From Acidimicrobiales bacterium (GTDB taxonomy: Bacteria; Actinomycetota; Acidimicrobiia; Acidimicrobiales; Ilumatobacteraceae), in NCBI GenBank assembly GCA_030833305.1, contig JAURHL010000023.1:1-17429 (forward strand): DNA of 17,429 nt, in the 5' to 3' direction. The notes below the pieces were generated by a model. That model ran no database searches and was not told the DNA's origin. It worked only from the letters and a program-made list of their open reading frames with translations. This document shows, one piece after another, positions 6,550 to 13,606 of the stretch. The first letter of the stretch is position 1; the number at the start of each line of letters is the position of its first letter. A program made the position numbers and the translations under genes.

Positions 6550-7698
6550 ATGGCCGGCACCGTGACATACATGGATCACGCGGCCACCACACCCATGCGC
6601 GCGTCGGCCATCGCGGCCATGATGCCGTTCCTCGACGGCGTGTACGCCAACCCCAGTGGCTCGCACCGTTTCGCTCGCCTGGCCCGCAAGTCGGTGGACG
6701 AGGCCCGCGACCTGATCGCGTCCCTGGTGGGCTGCAAGCCGGGTGAGATCGTCTTCACCGGCTGTGGCACCGAGAGCGACAACGCCGCCATCGTGGGGGT
6801 GGTGCGTCGACGCGGTGGCGTGGCCGTGTGTCCGGCCGCCGAGCACCACGCCGTGTTGCACTGCGTCGAGCACTTGGGTGGACGAGTGGTGGCCGTCGAC
6901 GCCAACGGCGCGGTCGATCTCGACGCTCTGCGCACCGCGCTCGACGACTCGGTCAGCAGCGTCTCGGTGATGGCCGTCAACAACGAGACCGGCGTGATCA
7001 CCGACATGAGGGCGGTGTCGGCGCTGGTTCGCCGTCACGCTCCGAACGCGGTGTTGCACACCGATGCCGTGCAGGCCGCGTGCTGGATCGATCTTCGCGA
7101 CTTGTGGCCGTTGGTGGACTCCATGGCCGTCAGTGCCCACAAGTTCGGCGGTCCCAAGGGCGTGGGTGCGTTGATCGTGCGCGAGGGTGTCACCTTCGAG
7201 CCCATCGTCCTGGGTGGCGGACAGGAACGCGATCGTCGCAGTGGCACCCACAACGTGGCCGGCATCGTGTCCATGGCCGAGGCCCTGCGCGCCACCGACG
7301 CCGAACGAGCGCACGAGGTGGCGCGAATCACCGCGTTGCGCGACACGTTGCTGGCCGGACTGTCGGCCATTCCGGGGGTGCGTCGCACGGTGCCCGATTC
7401 GGTGTCGGTGCCCGGTGTGGCCCACGTGTGCATCGCCGACGTCGAGAGCGAGTCGTTGCTGTATCTGCTCGACGAGGCCGACGTGTGCGCGTCGGCGGCT
7501 TCGGCGTGCGCGAGTGGCGCCATGGAACCGTCCCACGTGTTGTTGGCGATGGGCGTGGAACGCGAATGGAGCGCGGGAGCCCTGCGCTTGTCGATGGGGC
7601 ACACCACCACCGCGGCCGACGTGGAACGCACGGTTCAGGTGGTCACCGCGGCGGTGGAGCGCATTCGCACCGCCGCCGCTCGTTTGAAGCGGGCCTGA
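6550..7698 (+). CDS. Cysteine desulfurase (NifS/IscS family)
   Basis: 382-residue PLP enzyme that converts cysteine to alanine and carries the sulfur as a persulfide for tRNA thiolation or Fe-S assembly. Visible features are the N-terminal YMDHAATTP (7-15), AEHHAV with PLP-stacking His99 (97-102), HTDAVQ (170-175, Asp172 and Gln175), the Schiff-base Lys198 in SAHKFGGPKG and the catalytic Cys320 in SACASG (318-323). Length and motifs are full. ATG 6550 follows a TACTCT element by six bases. mnmA starts 36 bp after its stop, so the main client is probably MnmA, although supply to Fe-S assembly is also possible. This corresponds to iscS of the mycobacterial iscS-trmU pair. Confidence 0.93.
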   Translation: MAGTVTYMDHAATTPMRASAIAAMMPFLDGVYANPSGSHRFARLARKSVDEARDLIASLVGCKPGEIVFTGCGTESDNAAIVGVVRRRGGVAVCPAAEHHAVLHCVEHLGGRVVAVDANGAVDLDALRTALDDSVSSVSVMAVNNETGVITDMRAVSALVRRHAPNAVLHTDAVQAACWIDLRDLWPLVDSMAVSAHKFGGPKGVGALIVREGVTFEPIVLGGGQERDRRSGTHNVAGIVSMAEALRATDAERAHEVARITALRDTLLAGLSAIPGVRRTVPDSVSVPGVAHVCIADVESESLLYLLDEADVCASAASACASGAMEPSHVLLAMGVEREWSAGALRLSMGHTTTAADVERTVQVVTAAVERIRTAAARLKRA

Positions 7699-7721
7699 TC
7701 ACAACCGCGGCGACTCCGCCG

Positions 7722-7727
7722 TAGCCT
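7722..7727 (+). promoter_or_regulatory. -10 element (TAGCCT) of leaderless mnmA promoter
   Basis: TAGCCT, seven bases, then ATG 7735, inside the 36-bp gap after the desulfurase stop. Hexamer and spacing are identical to those of azlC. mnmA may therefore be transcribed both from here and by read-through. Confidence 0.5.
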
Positions 7728-7734
7728 GCGGGGC

Positions 7735-8844
7735 ATGAAGGTGCTCATCGCCATGTCCGGCGGGGTCGATTCGTCGGTCGCCGCCGCTCTGTTGGTGGAG
7801 CAGGGGCACGACGTGGTGGGCGTCACCATGCGTTTGTGGGGTGGCGAAAGTGACACCGGCTGTTGCAGTGTCAGCGACGTCGACGACGCTCGCCGCGTGG
7901 CTCAGCAGATCGGCATCGATCATCTGGTCTTCAACTTCACGGACGAGTTCCATCGCGACGTGGTCGAGCCGTACGTGAACGATCACGCGATGGGCGTCAC
8001 ACCGAATCCGTGCATCGAGTGCAACCGTCACCTGAAGTTCGATCGTCTCCACGAGCGGGCCATCGTTCTGGGTTTCGACGCCGTGGCCACCGGACACCAT
8101 GCCCGGGTGGTCGAACGAGACGGTGTGCATCGACTGGCGCGCGGTCACGACTCCGCCAAGGACCAGAGTTACGTGGTGCACATGCTGGACCAGTCGGCGA
8201 TGTCACGCACGCTGTTCCCGGTGGGGGAGATGAACAAGGCCGACGTGCGCGCGCACGCCGAACGATTGGGATTGCGCACGGCCGGCAAGCCCGACAGTCA
8301 GGACGTCTGTTTCATCACCACGTCCAAGGACGACGACGGTCGCTCGGGTCGCTCGGCTTTCCTGGCGCGGCGCATTCCGCTGCACGTCGGCGAGATCGTC
8401 GACACCGAGGGTGCCCGTATCGGTGAGGTGGAAGCGGTCGAGATGGTCACGCTCGGACAGCGTCGTGGTGTGGGTGGCGGTGGTGGCACCAAGCGCTTCG
8501 TCGTCGACGTCGACGTGCCCGGTCGTCGGGTGGTGGTGGGCCCCGAAGCGATGTTGCTCACCGATCGCGAAGTGGTGGGTCAGGTGTCCTGGAGTTCGTC
8601 GGCGGTCGCCGGTGCGGTGCGCGTGCAGTGCAGTGCCCACGGCGACGCGAACCTCGCCGACATCGAGACCGACACCGACGGCAACGTGGTGGTGCGGTGG
8701 CGCGAACCACAACGACGCATCTCGCCCGGTCAGAGCGCCGTGTTCTACGACGAGGCCGGTGAGGTGGTGCTCGGTGGTGGCGTGGTCAACTCGCCCAGGG
8801 TCCGACCCGGTCGCGACGGGCACACCAACATCGACTTCACGTGA
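7735..8844 (+). CDS. mnmA: tRNA-specific 2-thiouridylase MnmA
   Basis: 369-residue enzyme that adenylates and then thiolates U34 of the Lys, Glu and Gln tRNAs, taking sulfur from the desulfurase encoded just upstream. The PP-loop SGGVDSS lies at 8-14. The catalytic cysteines are Cys96 in NPCIECN (91-97) and Cys192 in DSQDVCF (187-193); other markers are ATGHHARV (118-125) and LGQRRGVG. The C-terminal beta-barrel region runs from about 240. The length is normal. The glycine run after LGQRRGVG is longer than usual but in frame. ATG 7735 follows the TAGCCT element by seven bases. Its last 100 bases overlap the 3' end of the convergent membrane-protein gene. Confidence 0.95.
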   Translation: MKVLIAMSGGVDSSVAAALLVEQGHDVVGVTMRLWGGESDTGCCSVSDVDDARRVAQQIGIDHLVFNFTDEFHRDVVEPYVNDHAMGVTPNPCIECNRHLKFDRLHERAIVLGFDAVATGHHARVVERDGVHRLARGHDSAKDQSYVVHMLDQSAMSRTLFPVGEMNKADVRAHAERLGLRTAGKPDSQDVCFITTSKDDDGRSGRSAFLARRIPLHVGEIVDTEGARIGEVEAVEMVTLGQRRGVGGGGGTKRFVVDVDVPGRRVVVGPEAMLLTDREVVGQVSWSSSAVAGAVRVQCSAHGDANLADIETDTDGNVVVRWREPQRRISPGQSAVFYDEAGEVVLGGGVVNSPRVRPGRDGHTNIDFT

Positions 8845-9650
8845 ATCGCCTTCCCGCCGGGCTCGGCGCGGGTGGCCGACAACACGACGGTCTCGAAGTC
8901 GCCCAGGGTCACGCGTAGCGCGGCTCCGCGACACCCACCGGTGAGATCGGCCGCGTCGGTGGTTCCGATCGTCACCGCGTCGACGGATCGAACGTCACGA
9001 GCGAGGAACATGGCGGTCTCGGCCAACACCACGTGATCGTGGATCACCAGGCCGGCGGGCACCTGCACCAACCAGCGTCGCGAGTAGCGGTGGAAGCGAC
9101 GGGGGAGCGACCACGACAGCACGACCGCCATCACGCCCGTGATCGCCGCGGCGACCCAGTTCTGGTCGATTCCGAACGAAAGGGCGGCGACGATGCTCGA
9201 CACCCAGACGATCCAGGCCAGCACCTGAATGGTCACCATGGTCGCCGAGCACCGCAACAGGTGACGACGTTCGTCCCCGTACGCCGACACCTGCACGAAC
9301 GAGTCGCCCACTTCGGCGCTGAACACGAGCAGTGTCGCCACGATCGCCACCGCGAGCGCGATGCCCGACGCGCCGTCGCCGTCGAGGGCCACGACGACAC
9401 CCGTCGACACGATCGACGTGGGGCACGCGAGGCGCAGGGCGGTGAGCGAGACGCTGGAGGGCACCAGAACGCACAGAAGGCCGACGGCCCACGCGGCCCA
9501 GATCGCGACGTTCGTCATCGCGCGCGCGGCATCGGACCACCCGTCGATGGCGTCACCACACAACGGTGCGATCGCGCCACCGGCGACCACCGCCACGCGC
9601 ATCGCCCACGACACGAGGGTGGGGTTTCGTGACACGCGCGATTCCGACAC
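8745..9650 (-). CDS. Conserved-looking membrane protein of unknown function
   Basis: 301-residue protein that I cannot assign to a named family. The N-terminal part holds about six hydrophobic segments (around 13-31, 45-63, 67-88, 97-112, 139-157 and 163-180), followed by a basic stretch SLPRRFHRYSRRW (181-193) and a soluble domain beginning WLVQVPAGLVIHDHVVLAE. The soluble domain has several beta-like stretches and ends in a Pro/Ser/Thr-rich tail. The start is uncertain: GTG 9650 is chosen because it lies seven bases after an AACGCT element; GTG 9635 and ATG 9602 are alternatives. Longer extensions would overlap the divergent MetE-like gene. The last 33 codons overlap the end of mnmA on the other strand. 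Its place between mnmA and the MetE-like gene suggests a core actinobacterial gene. Confidence 0.7.
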   Translation of the reverse strand: MSESRVSRNPTLVSWAMRVAVVAGGAIAPLCGDAIDGWSDAARAMTNVAIWAAWAVGLLCVLVPSSVSLTALRLACPTSIVSTGVVVALDGDGASGIALAVAIVATLLVFSAEVGDSFVQVSAYGDERRHLLRCSATMVTIQVLAWIVWVSSIVAALSFGIDQNWVAAAITGVMAVVLSWSLPRRFHRYSRRWLVQVPAGLVIHDHVVLAETAMFLARDVRSVDAVTIGTTDAADLTGGCRGAALRVTLGDFETVVLSATRAEPGGKAIHVKSMLVCPSRPGRTLGELTTPPPSTTSPASS

Positions 9651-9657
9651 GTCCCAC

Positions 9658-9663
9658 AGCGTT
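9658..9663 (-). promoter_or_regulatory. Weak -10-like element (AACGCT) before membrane protein gene
   Basis: AACGCT on the minus strand, seven bases before GTG 9650. It matches TAnnnT at two of the three fixed positions, so this is a tentative leaderless promoter. Confidence 0.25.
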
Positions 9664-9761
9664 ACCGATGGGACCAACGTCCCAACAATCGGAGACCGAC
9701 GAACCTCGGTGAAGGTGCGCTCGATTGTGGCGCGGTGGGAGTCGCCTGCTACGAAAGTGTC

Positions 9762-9767
9762 GAGGGG
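9762..9767 (+). promoter_or_regulatory. Ribosome binding site of MetE-like gene
   Basis: GAGGGG ends six bases before ATG 9774 and favours that codon over the neighbouring ATGs at 9768 (no spacing) and 9780 (12 bases). Confidence 0.55.
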
Positions 9768-9773
9768 ATGATC

Positions 9774-10787
9774 ATGACCATGGCGGCGACCACATATCTG
9801 ACCGGTGGCATCGCCACCGGCGTGGGCAGTCTTCCGCATCGTGACGCTCGTGCCGCCGCCGAGTTCGCGTTGACGAGTTCTCCCGATCTGCCGGCGATTC
9901 CGTCGCTCCCCAAGCGCTCGCCGGCCGAGTCGATGATCGCCCAAGCCGTGGTGGGGATCCGGGGCATCAGCGTGGGTCAGTACGGGGCCATCGTGGTCGA
10001 CCCGTCACGCATCGACCCGTTCGCTCCGGTCGACACCGACTTTCATCACGACGCCTTCGTCGGCCTGCGCACCTTCCTCGAGGTGGCCGCCGGTCGCACG
10101 ACGCCGGTGAAGTGGCAGTTCACCGGACCGGTGACTCTCGGCCTGTCGCTGGTGCGCGCCGGAGTGCCCGTTCATCTGGCGTTCGACGTCGCGGTTCGCG
10201 CGGTGCGCTCGCACGTTCGCAGCATCCACGAACACGTGGCCTCGGTCCTTCCGGACGCACCACAGGTGGTGTTCATCGACGAGCCGATGATCGGCGACAT
10301 CATGGACGAGTCGTTTCCCATCGCACCCGACACCGCCATCGACCTGATGTCGGGTGCCATGGCCGTGGTCGAGCGCGATTGTCTGGTCGGACTTCACAGT
10401 TGCGCCGACGTCGACCTGGCCCCCTTGTTGGCCGCGGGTCCCGCGGTGTTGAGCGTTCCCGTCTCCGAGTCACTCGTGCACTCGGCGTCGGCGCTGGCGG
10501 GTTTCCTCGACAAGGGAGGTTCGGTGGCGTGGGGCGTGGTGGCCACCGACGGTCCCATGATGAACAACGCCGAGCGGGCCTGGAAGAAGTTGGCCGGCGT
10601 CTGGTGCGGCCTCGTGCAGAACGGCTGCGATGCGATGAAGCTGCGCCAGCAGTCGTTGGTCACTCCGGCGTGCGGCTTGGCGTTGCACACCGAGGAGCAC
10701 GCCGCGTCGATCATGGCCCAGGTGAGCGACATCGGAGAGCGCGTTCGCACGCAAGCGCTCGCCACCCGTCTGACCGTCGGCGCCTGA
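9774..10787 (+). CDS. MetE-like methionine synthase catalytic-domain protein (Rv3015c-like)
   Basis: 337-residue TIM-barrel protein matching only the C-terminal catalytic half of cobalamin-independent methionine synthase (about 750 residues in E. coli). Visible features are the opening GVGSLPHRD (16-24), FTGPVTLGLS (116-125), the acidic FIDEP (167-171), the zinc motif His208-x-Cys210 in GLHSC, and the C-terminal zinc cysteine Cys300 in TPACGL. The fourth zinc ligand of E. coli MetE (Glu665) aligns with Pro229, with Glu232 three residues on. Standalone proteins of this type are known as core-MetE and as the actinobacterial Rv3015c group next to ligA. A methyl transfer to homocysteine is possible but unproven; the methyl donor is unlikely to be free methyl-folate because the N-terminal half is missing. 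ligA follows 35 bp downstream. Confidence 0.8.
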   Translation: MTMAATTYLTGGIATGVGSLPHRDARAAAEFALTSSPDLPAIPSLPKRSPAESMIAQAVVGIRGISVGQYGAIVVDPSRIDPFAPVDTDFHHDAFVGLRTFLEVAAGRTTPVKWQFTGPVTLGLSLVRAGVPVHLAFDVAVRAVRSHVRSIHEHVASVLPDAPQVVFIDEPMIGDIMDESFPIAPDTAIDLMSGAMAVVERDCLVGLHSCADVDLAPLLAAGPAVLSVPVSESLVHSASALAGFLDKGGSVAWGVVATDGPMMNNAERAWKKLAGVWCGLVQNGCDAMKLRQQSLVTPACGLALHTEEHAASIMAQVSDIGERVRTQALATRLTVGA

Positions 10788-10810
10788 GGTTCGCTCTCTC
10801 ACCCCTGATC

Positions 10811-10816
10811 TACAAT
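10811..10816 (+). promoter_or_regulatory. -10 element (TACAAT) of leaderless ligA promoter
   Basis: TACAAT, close to the sigma-70 TATAAT consensus, six bases before ATG 10823 in the 35-bp gap after the MetE-like gene. No Shine-Dalgarno sequence lies before the ATG. Confidence 0.6.
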
Positions 10817-10822
10817 CTGTCC

Positions 10823-12907
10823 ATGGCTGCCGGGTCGAAGAAGTCCTCCGATGCGGTCATCCGACACGCCGAATTGGTGCGGCTGATCGACTACCACCGT
10901 CAGCGTTATTTCGTCGACGATTCCCCCGAGATCTCCGATGCGGAATACGACGAACTCGAGCGCGAGCTTCGCGTCATCGAACGTGATCACCCCGAACTGG
11001 TCACCGAGTCGTCCCCTAGTGCGCGCGTGGGCGCTTCCACGGTCGAGACGTTCTCGCCCGTCGAGCATCGCGTCCCCATGACCAGCCTCGACAACGCCAT
11101 GGATCATTCCGAGTTGGTGGCGTGGGGCGAGCGGGTGGTGAAGGGCCTCCCCGAGGGCGAAGCCACCGCGTACGTGTGCGAGTTGAAGATCGACGGCTTG
11201 GCCATGAGTCTGCGCTACGAGAACGGCGTGCTGGTGCAGGCCGCCACGCGCGGCGACGGTCGGGTGGGCGAGGACGTCACGGCGAACGTGGCCACCATCG
11301 CCGTGGTGCCCAAGATGCTGACGGCGCCCGAGGGTGTCGTGATTCCCGAGGTGCTCGAGGTGCGCGGTGAGGTGTACCTGCCCATCGACGCCTTCGAACG
11401 ATTGAAGGCCGCCAAGGAACGAGAGAACGTCGAACGTATCGCGGCGGGGCGCAAGCCCGAACCGGTGCCGGTGAACCCGCGCAACGCCGGGGCCGGAAGC
11501 TTGCGTCAGAAGGACTCCGCCGTCACCGCCTCGCGGGGTTTGGCGTTCTGGGCGTACCAACTGGGCGAAGTGGTCGGTGGCCCCGTGTTCACCAGTCATC
11601 ACCAAACGCTCGAGTTCCTGCGGTCGCTGGGCTTCCCCGTGAACCCCAACATCGAAGTGGTGGATTCGGTCGACGCCGTCGACGCGTATTGCGCGCGTTG
11701 GCAGGAGAACCGACACCAACTGCCGTACGAGATCGACGGTGTCGTGGTGAAGCTCGACGATCTCGCCCAACGCGAGACGCTCGGATTCACCGCGCGCGCT
11801 CCGCGATGGGCCATCGCGTTCAAGTTCCCGCCCGAGGAACGCACCACGTTGTTGCGCGACATCCAGATCTCGGTGGGTCGCACCGGGCGCGTCACGCCGT
11901 TCGCAGTTCTCGAGAAGGTGTTCGTCGGCGGTTCCAATGTGGAGATGGCCACGCTGCACAACGAGGATCAGGTGCGCCTGAAAGACGTCCGACCCGGTGA
12001 CACGGTGGTGGTGCGCAAGGCCGGCGACGTCATCCCCGAGGTGGTGGGGCCGGTGCTGGCGTTGCGCCCCGAGGGCCTCGAGCCATGGGCCTTCCCGTCG
12101 GTGTGTCCTTGCCCCATGAAGGGCGAACTCACCCGTCCCGAGGGCGAGGCCAACACGCGTTGCATCGAACCGGGTTGCCCCAGTCAACGCGACCAACGCA
12201 TCATCTACTTCGCCTCGCGCGGTGCCATGGACATCGAGGGTCTGGGCGAGAAGACCGTGTTCCAGTTGTCCGACGCCGGTTTCGTGTCCGATCCGGGCGA
12301 TCTGTATTCGCTCACCGTCGAGCAGTTGCTCACGTTGGATGGATTCGCCAGCATCAGCGCCGAGAAACTGTTGACCGCCATCGACGGCTCCAAGTCGCGT
12401 CCGCTTCCCAAGATCCTCACCGCGCTCGGTGTGAAGCATCTCGGACCGTCGGCCTCGGAAGCCTTGGCGCTCGCCTTCGGCAATCTCGACGCCATCATGA
12501 ACGCCTCCCAGGCCGACCTGGCCAGCGTCGAGGGAGTGGGCGAGGTCATCGCGGCGTCCATCACCGGATGGTTCGCCGTGCCCGACAATCGCGCCTTCAT
12601 CGAGAAGATGCGCGACAGCGGTGTCGAGTTCGGCAACCTGGAGGTGTCACGTCTTCCGCAGAATCTGGTGGGTCGCAACATCGTGGTCACCGGTTCGTTG
12701 GACGGCTTCGACCGTGACGGAGCCGAACGCGCCATCAAGGACCGCGGAGGCAAGAGCCCCGGGTCGGTGTCGAAGAAGACCGATGCGTTGGTGGTGGGCG
12801 CCGAACCCGGCGCCAGCAAACTCACCAAGGCACAGGAACTCGGTATCCCCGTTCTGGACGAGGCCCAGTTCGTGGCGCTGTTGGAAACCGGCGAGATCCC
12901 CGGCTGA
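10823..12907 (+). CDS. ligA: NAD-dependent DNA ligase LigA
   Basis: 694-residue LigA, the replicative ligase that seals nicks using NAD+ as adenylate donor. Domain Ia carries YHRQRYFVDDSPEISDAEYDEL (24-45, NMN binding). The adenylation domain has the nucleophile Lys122 in KIDG (122-125), TRGDGRVGEDVTANV (142-156) and EIDGVVVK (303-310). An OB-fold (about 336-418), a four-cysteine zinc finger (Cys428, Cys430, Cys447, Cys452), helix-hairpin-helix repeats (about 460-600) and a C-terminal BRCT domain (612-694) follow. The first zinc pair is spaced C-x-C instead of the usual C-x2-C. ATG 10823 is six bases after TACAAT. The gene ends only three bases before the convergent Ig-like gene ends. Confidence 0.97.
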   Translation: MAAGSKKSSDAVIRHAELVRLIDYHRQRYFVDDSPEISDAEYDELERELRVIERDHPELVTESSPSARVGASTVETFSPVEHRVPMTSLDNAMDHSELVAWGERVVKGLPEGEATAYVCELKIDGLAMSLRYENGVLVQAATRGDGRVGEDVTANVATIAVVPKMLTAPEGVVIPEVLEVRGEVYLPIDAFERLKAAKERENVERIAAGRKPEPVPVNPRNAGAGSLRQKDSAVTASRGLAFWAYQLGEVVGGPVFTSHHQTLEFLRSLGFPVNPNIEVVDSVDAVDAYCARWQENRHQLPYEIDGVVVKLDDLAQRETLGFTARAPRWAIAFKFPPEERTTLLRDIQISVGRTGRVTPFAVLEKVFVGGSNVEMATLHNEDQVRLKDVRPGDTVVVRKAGDVIPEVVGPVLALRPEGLEPWAFPSVCPCPMKGELTRPEGEANTRCIEPGCPSQRDQRIIYFASRGAMDIEGLGEKTVFQLSDAGFVSDPGDLYSLTVEQLLTLDGFASISAEKLLTAIDGSKSRPLPKILTALGVKHLGPSASEALALAFGNLDAIMNASQADLASVEGVGEVIAASITGWFAVPDNRAFIEKMRDSGVEFGNLEVSRLPQNLVGRNIVVTGSLDGFDRDGAERAIKDRGGKSPGSVSKKTDALVVGAEPGASKLTKAQELGIPVLDEAQFVALLETGEIPG

Positions 12908-12910
12908 GGG

Positions 12911-13516
12911 TCAGAGCACCTCGAACGACCACGAGAAGCTGCGCGCGGTGTTGCGGCCCTCCTCGATCTTCCAGAAGAGCACGGTCACCCGGTGCACCCC
13001 GACGTCGTACCGCTCGACGGCGGCACCCTCGGTGGGCTCGAAGCGAATCAACGAATTGCCCTGGTCGTAGATGGCGGTCTTGGGTAGTTCGATCTGTTGG
13101 CCGGGCTTCACGTCCTGGGGCGAGGCGTCCTCGAGCCGTGTGGTGGGAATGGTGATGTCGTCGAGAATGATCTCGGCTTCGTAGCCGTCGATGAGGTCGA
13201 CGGAGATCTCGGTCTGGGACAGCACCTGGCGATCGTTGGGGGCGGGGGAGACCTCGATGATCTCGTCGGGGTATCCGAGGGCGTCGCGACCGGTGGTGGC
13301 CGACATGAGCCCCAAGATGACCATCATCAATCCGATCGCCAGTCCGGCGCTGATGAGCACCATCTCGATGGAGGGACGACGACGGCGACCTCGAGCAGAC
13401 GTGCGGGTGTCGGATTCGACGTGCGTGACAGCGCCCTTGGTTTCCTGGTCGGATTCGTCGGCGGTTTCTTGGGCGGACTCGCTGGCGGACTCGCGGGGGG
13501 CGTCGTTGTCGCTCAC
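12911..13516 (-). CDS. Single-pass membrane protein with Ig-like extracytoplasmic domain
   Basis: 201-residue protein of unknown function. The first 40 residues are rich in Ser, Glu, Asp and Thr and look disordered. A basic anchor ARGRRRR (41-47) precedes one membrane helix at about 49-72 (EMVLISAGLAIGLMMVILGL), giving an N-in, C-out topology by the positive-inside rule. The outer part (about 85-201) alternates beta-like segments, such as TEISVDLIDGYEAEIILDD and SLIRFEPTEGA, and ends FSWSFEVL; this pattern suggests an Ig-like beta-sandwich, although no family is recognised. GTG 13516 lies six bases after CAGAAT. The gene is divergent from the PASTA protein across 90 bp, which suggests a shared role at the cell envelope. 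The much longer open frame upstream is antisense to the PASTA gene and is not coding. Confidence 0.72.
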   Translation of the reverse strand: MSDNDAPRESASESAQETADESDQETKGAVTHVESDTRTSARGRRRRPSIEMVLISAGLAIGLMMVILGLMSATTGRDALGYPDEIIEVSPAPNDRQVLSQTEISVDLIDGYEAEIILDDITIPTTRLEDASPQDVKPGQQIELPKTAIYDQGNSLIRFEPTEGAAVERYDVGVHRVTVLFWKIEEGRNTARSFSWSFEVL

Positions 13517-13522
13517 GTCGAC

Positions 13523-13528
13523 ATTCTG
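13523..13528 (-). promoter_or_regulatory. Possible -10 element (CAGAAT) of Ig-like gene
   Basis: CAGAAT on the minus strand, six bases before GTG 13516, matching the A and final T of TAnnnT. A leaderless start is likely, as there is no Shine-Dalgarno sequence. Confidence 0.35.
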
Positions 13529-13554
13529 ACCCGATGTGCTGGTGTTTTGCACCT

Positions 13555-13576
13555 TGTGACCGGGGCGATCGTCACA
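13555..13576. repeat. Inverted repeat TGTGAC-N10-GTCACA in divergent promoter region
   Basis: Perfect 6-bp arms around ten bases, within the 90 bp between the Ig-like and PASTA genes. The right arm covers the expected -35 position of the PASTA promoter (-10 at 13594-13599, 17 bases away). It is a candidate operator for a dimeric regulator. The half-sites resemble CRP/GlxR half-sites, but the spacing (TGTGA-N12-TCACA) is six bases too long. Confidence 0.4.
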
Positions 13577-13593
13577 CATTCGCAATACACCGC

Positions 13594-13599
13594 TAGTTT
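13594..13599 (+). promoter_or_regulatory. -10 element (TAGTTT) of leaderless PASTA gene promoter
   Basis: TAGTTT, seven bases, then ATG 13607. It matches TAnnnT and the spacing seen at azlC and mnmA. Confidence 0.5.
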
Positions 13600-13606
13600 C
13601 CCAGCG

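Noticed and set aside
8470..8490. GGTGGCGGTGGTGGC run in mnmA as a repeat element or frameshift site
   Set aside because: It is in frame, encodes a glycine loop, and the protein continues normally after it.
10112..10822. Upstream in-frame extension of ligA by 237 codons
   Set aside because: Arg/Gly-rich out-of-frame reading of the MetE-like gene. LigA's family N-terminus begins after ATG 10823, which also has its own promoter element.
10799..12439. 546-codon minus-strand frame opposite ligA
   Set aside because: Rich in His, Gly, Leu and Arg with no recognisable domain, and lies entirely within a certain ligA gene; a codon-bias shadow.
13555..13576. CRP/GlxR-type binding site
   Set aside because: Half-sites TGTGA/TCACA are right, but the spacer is 12 bases instead of 6, so a CRP-family dimer would not fit. 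Kept only as an unassigned dyad.
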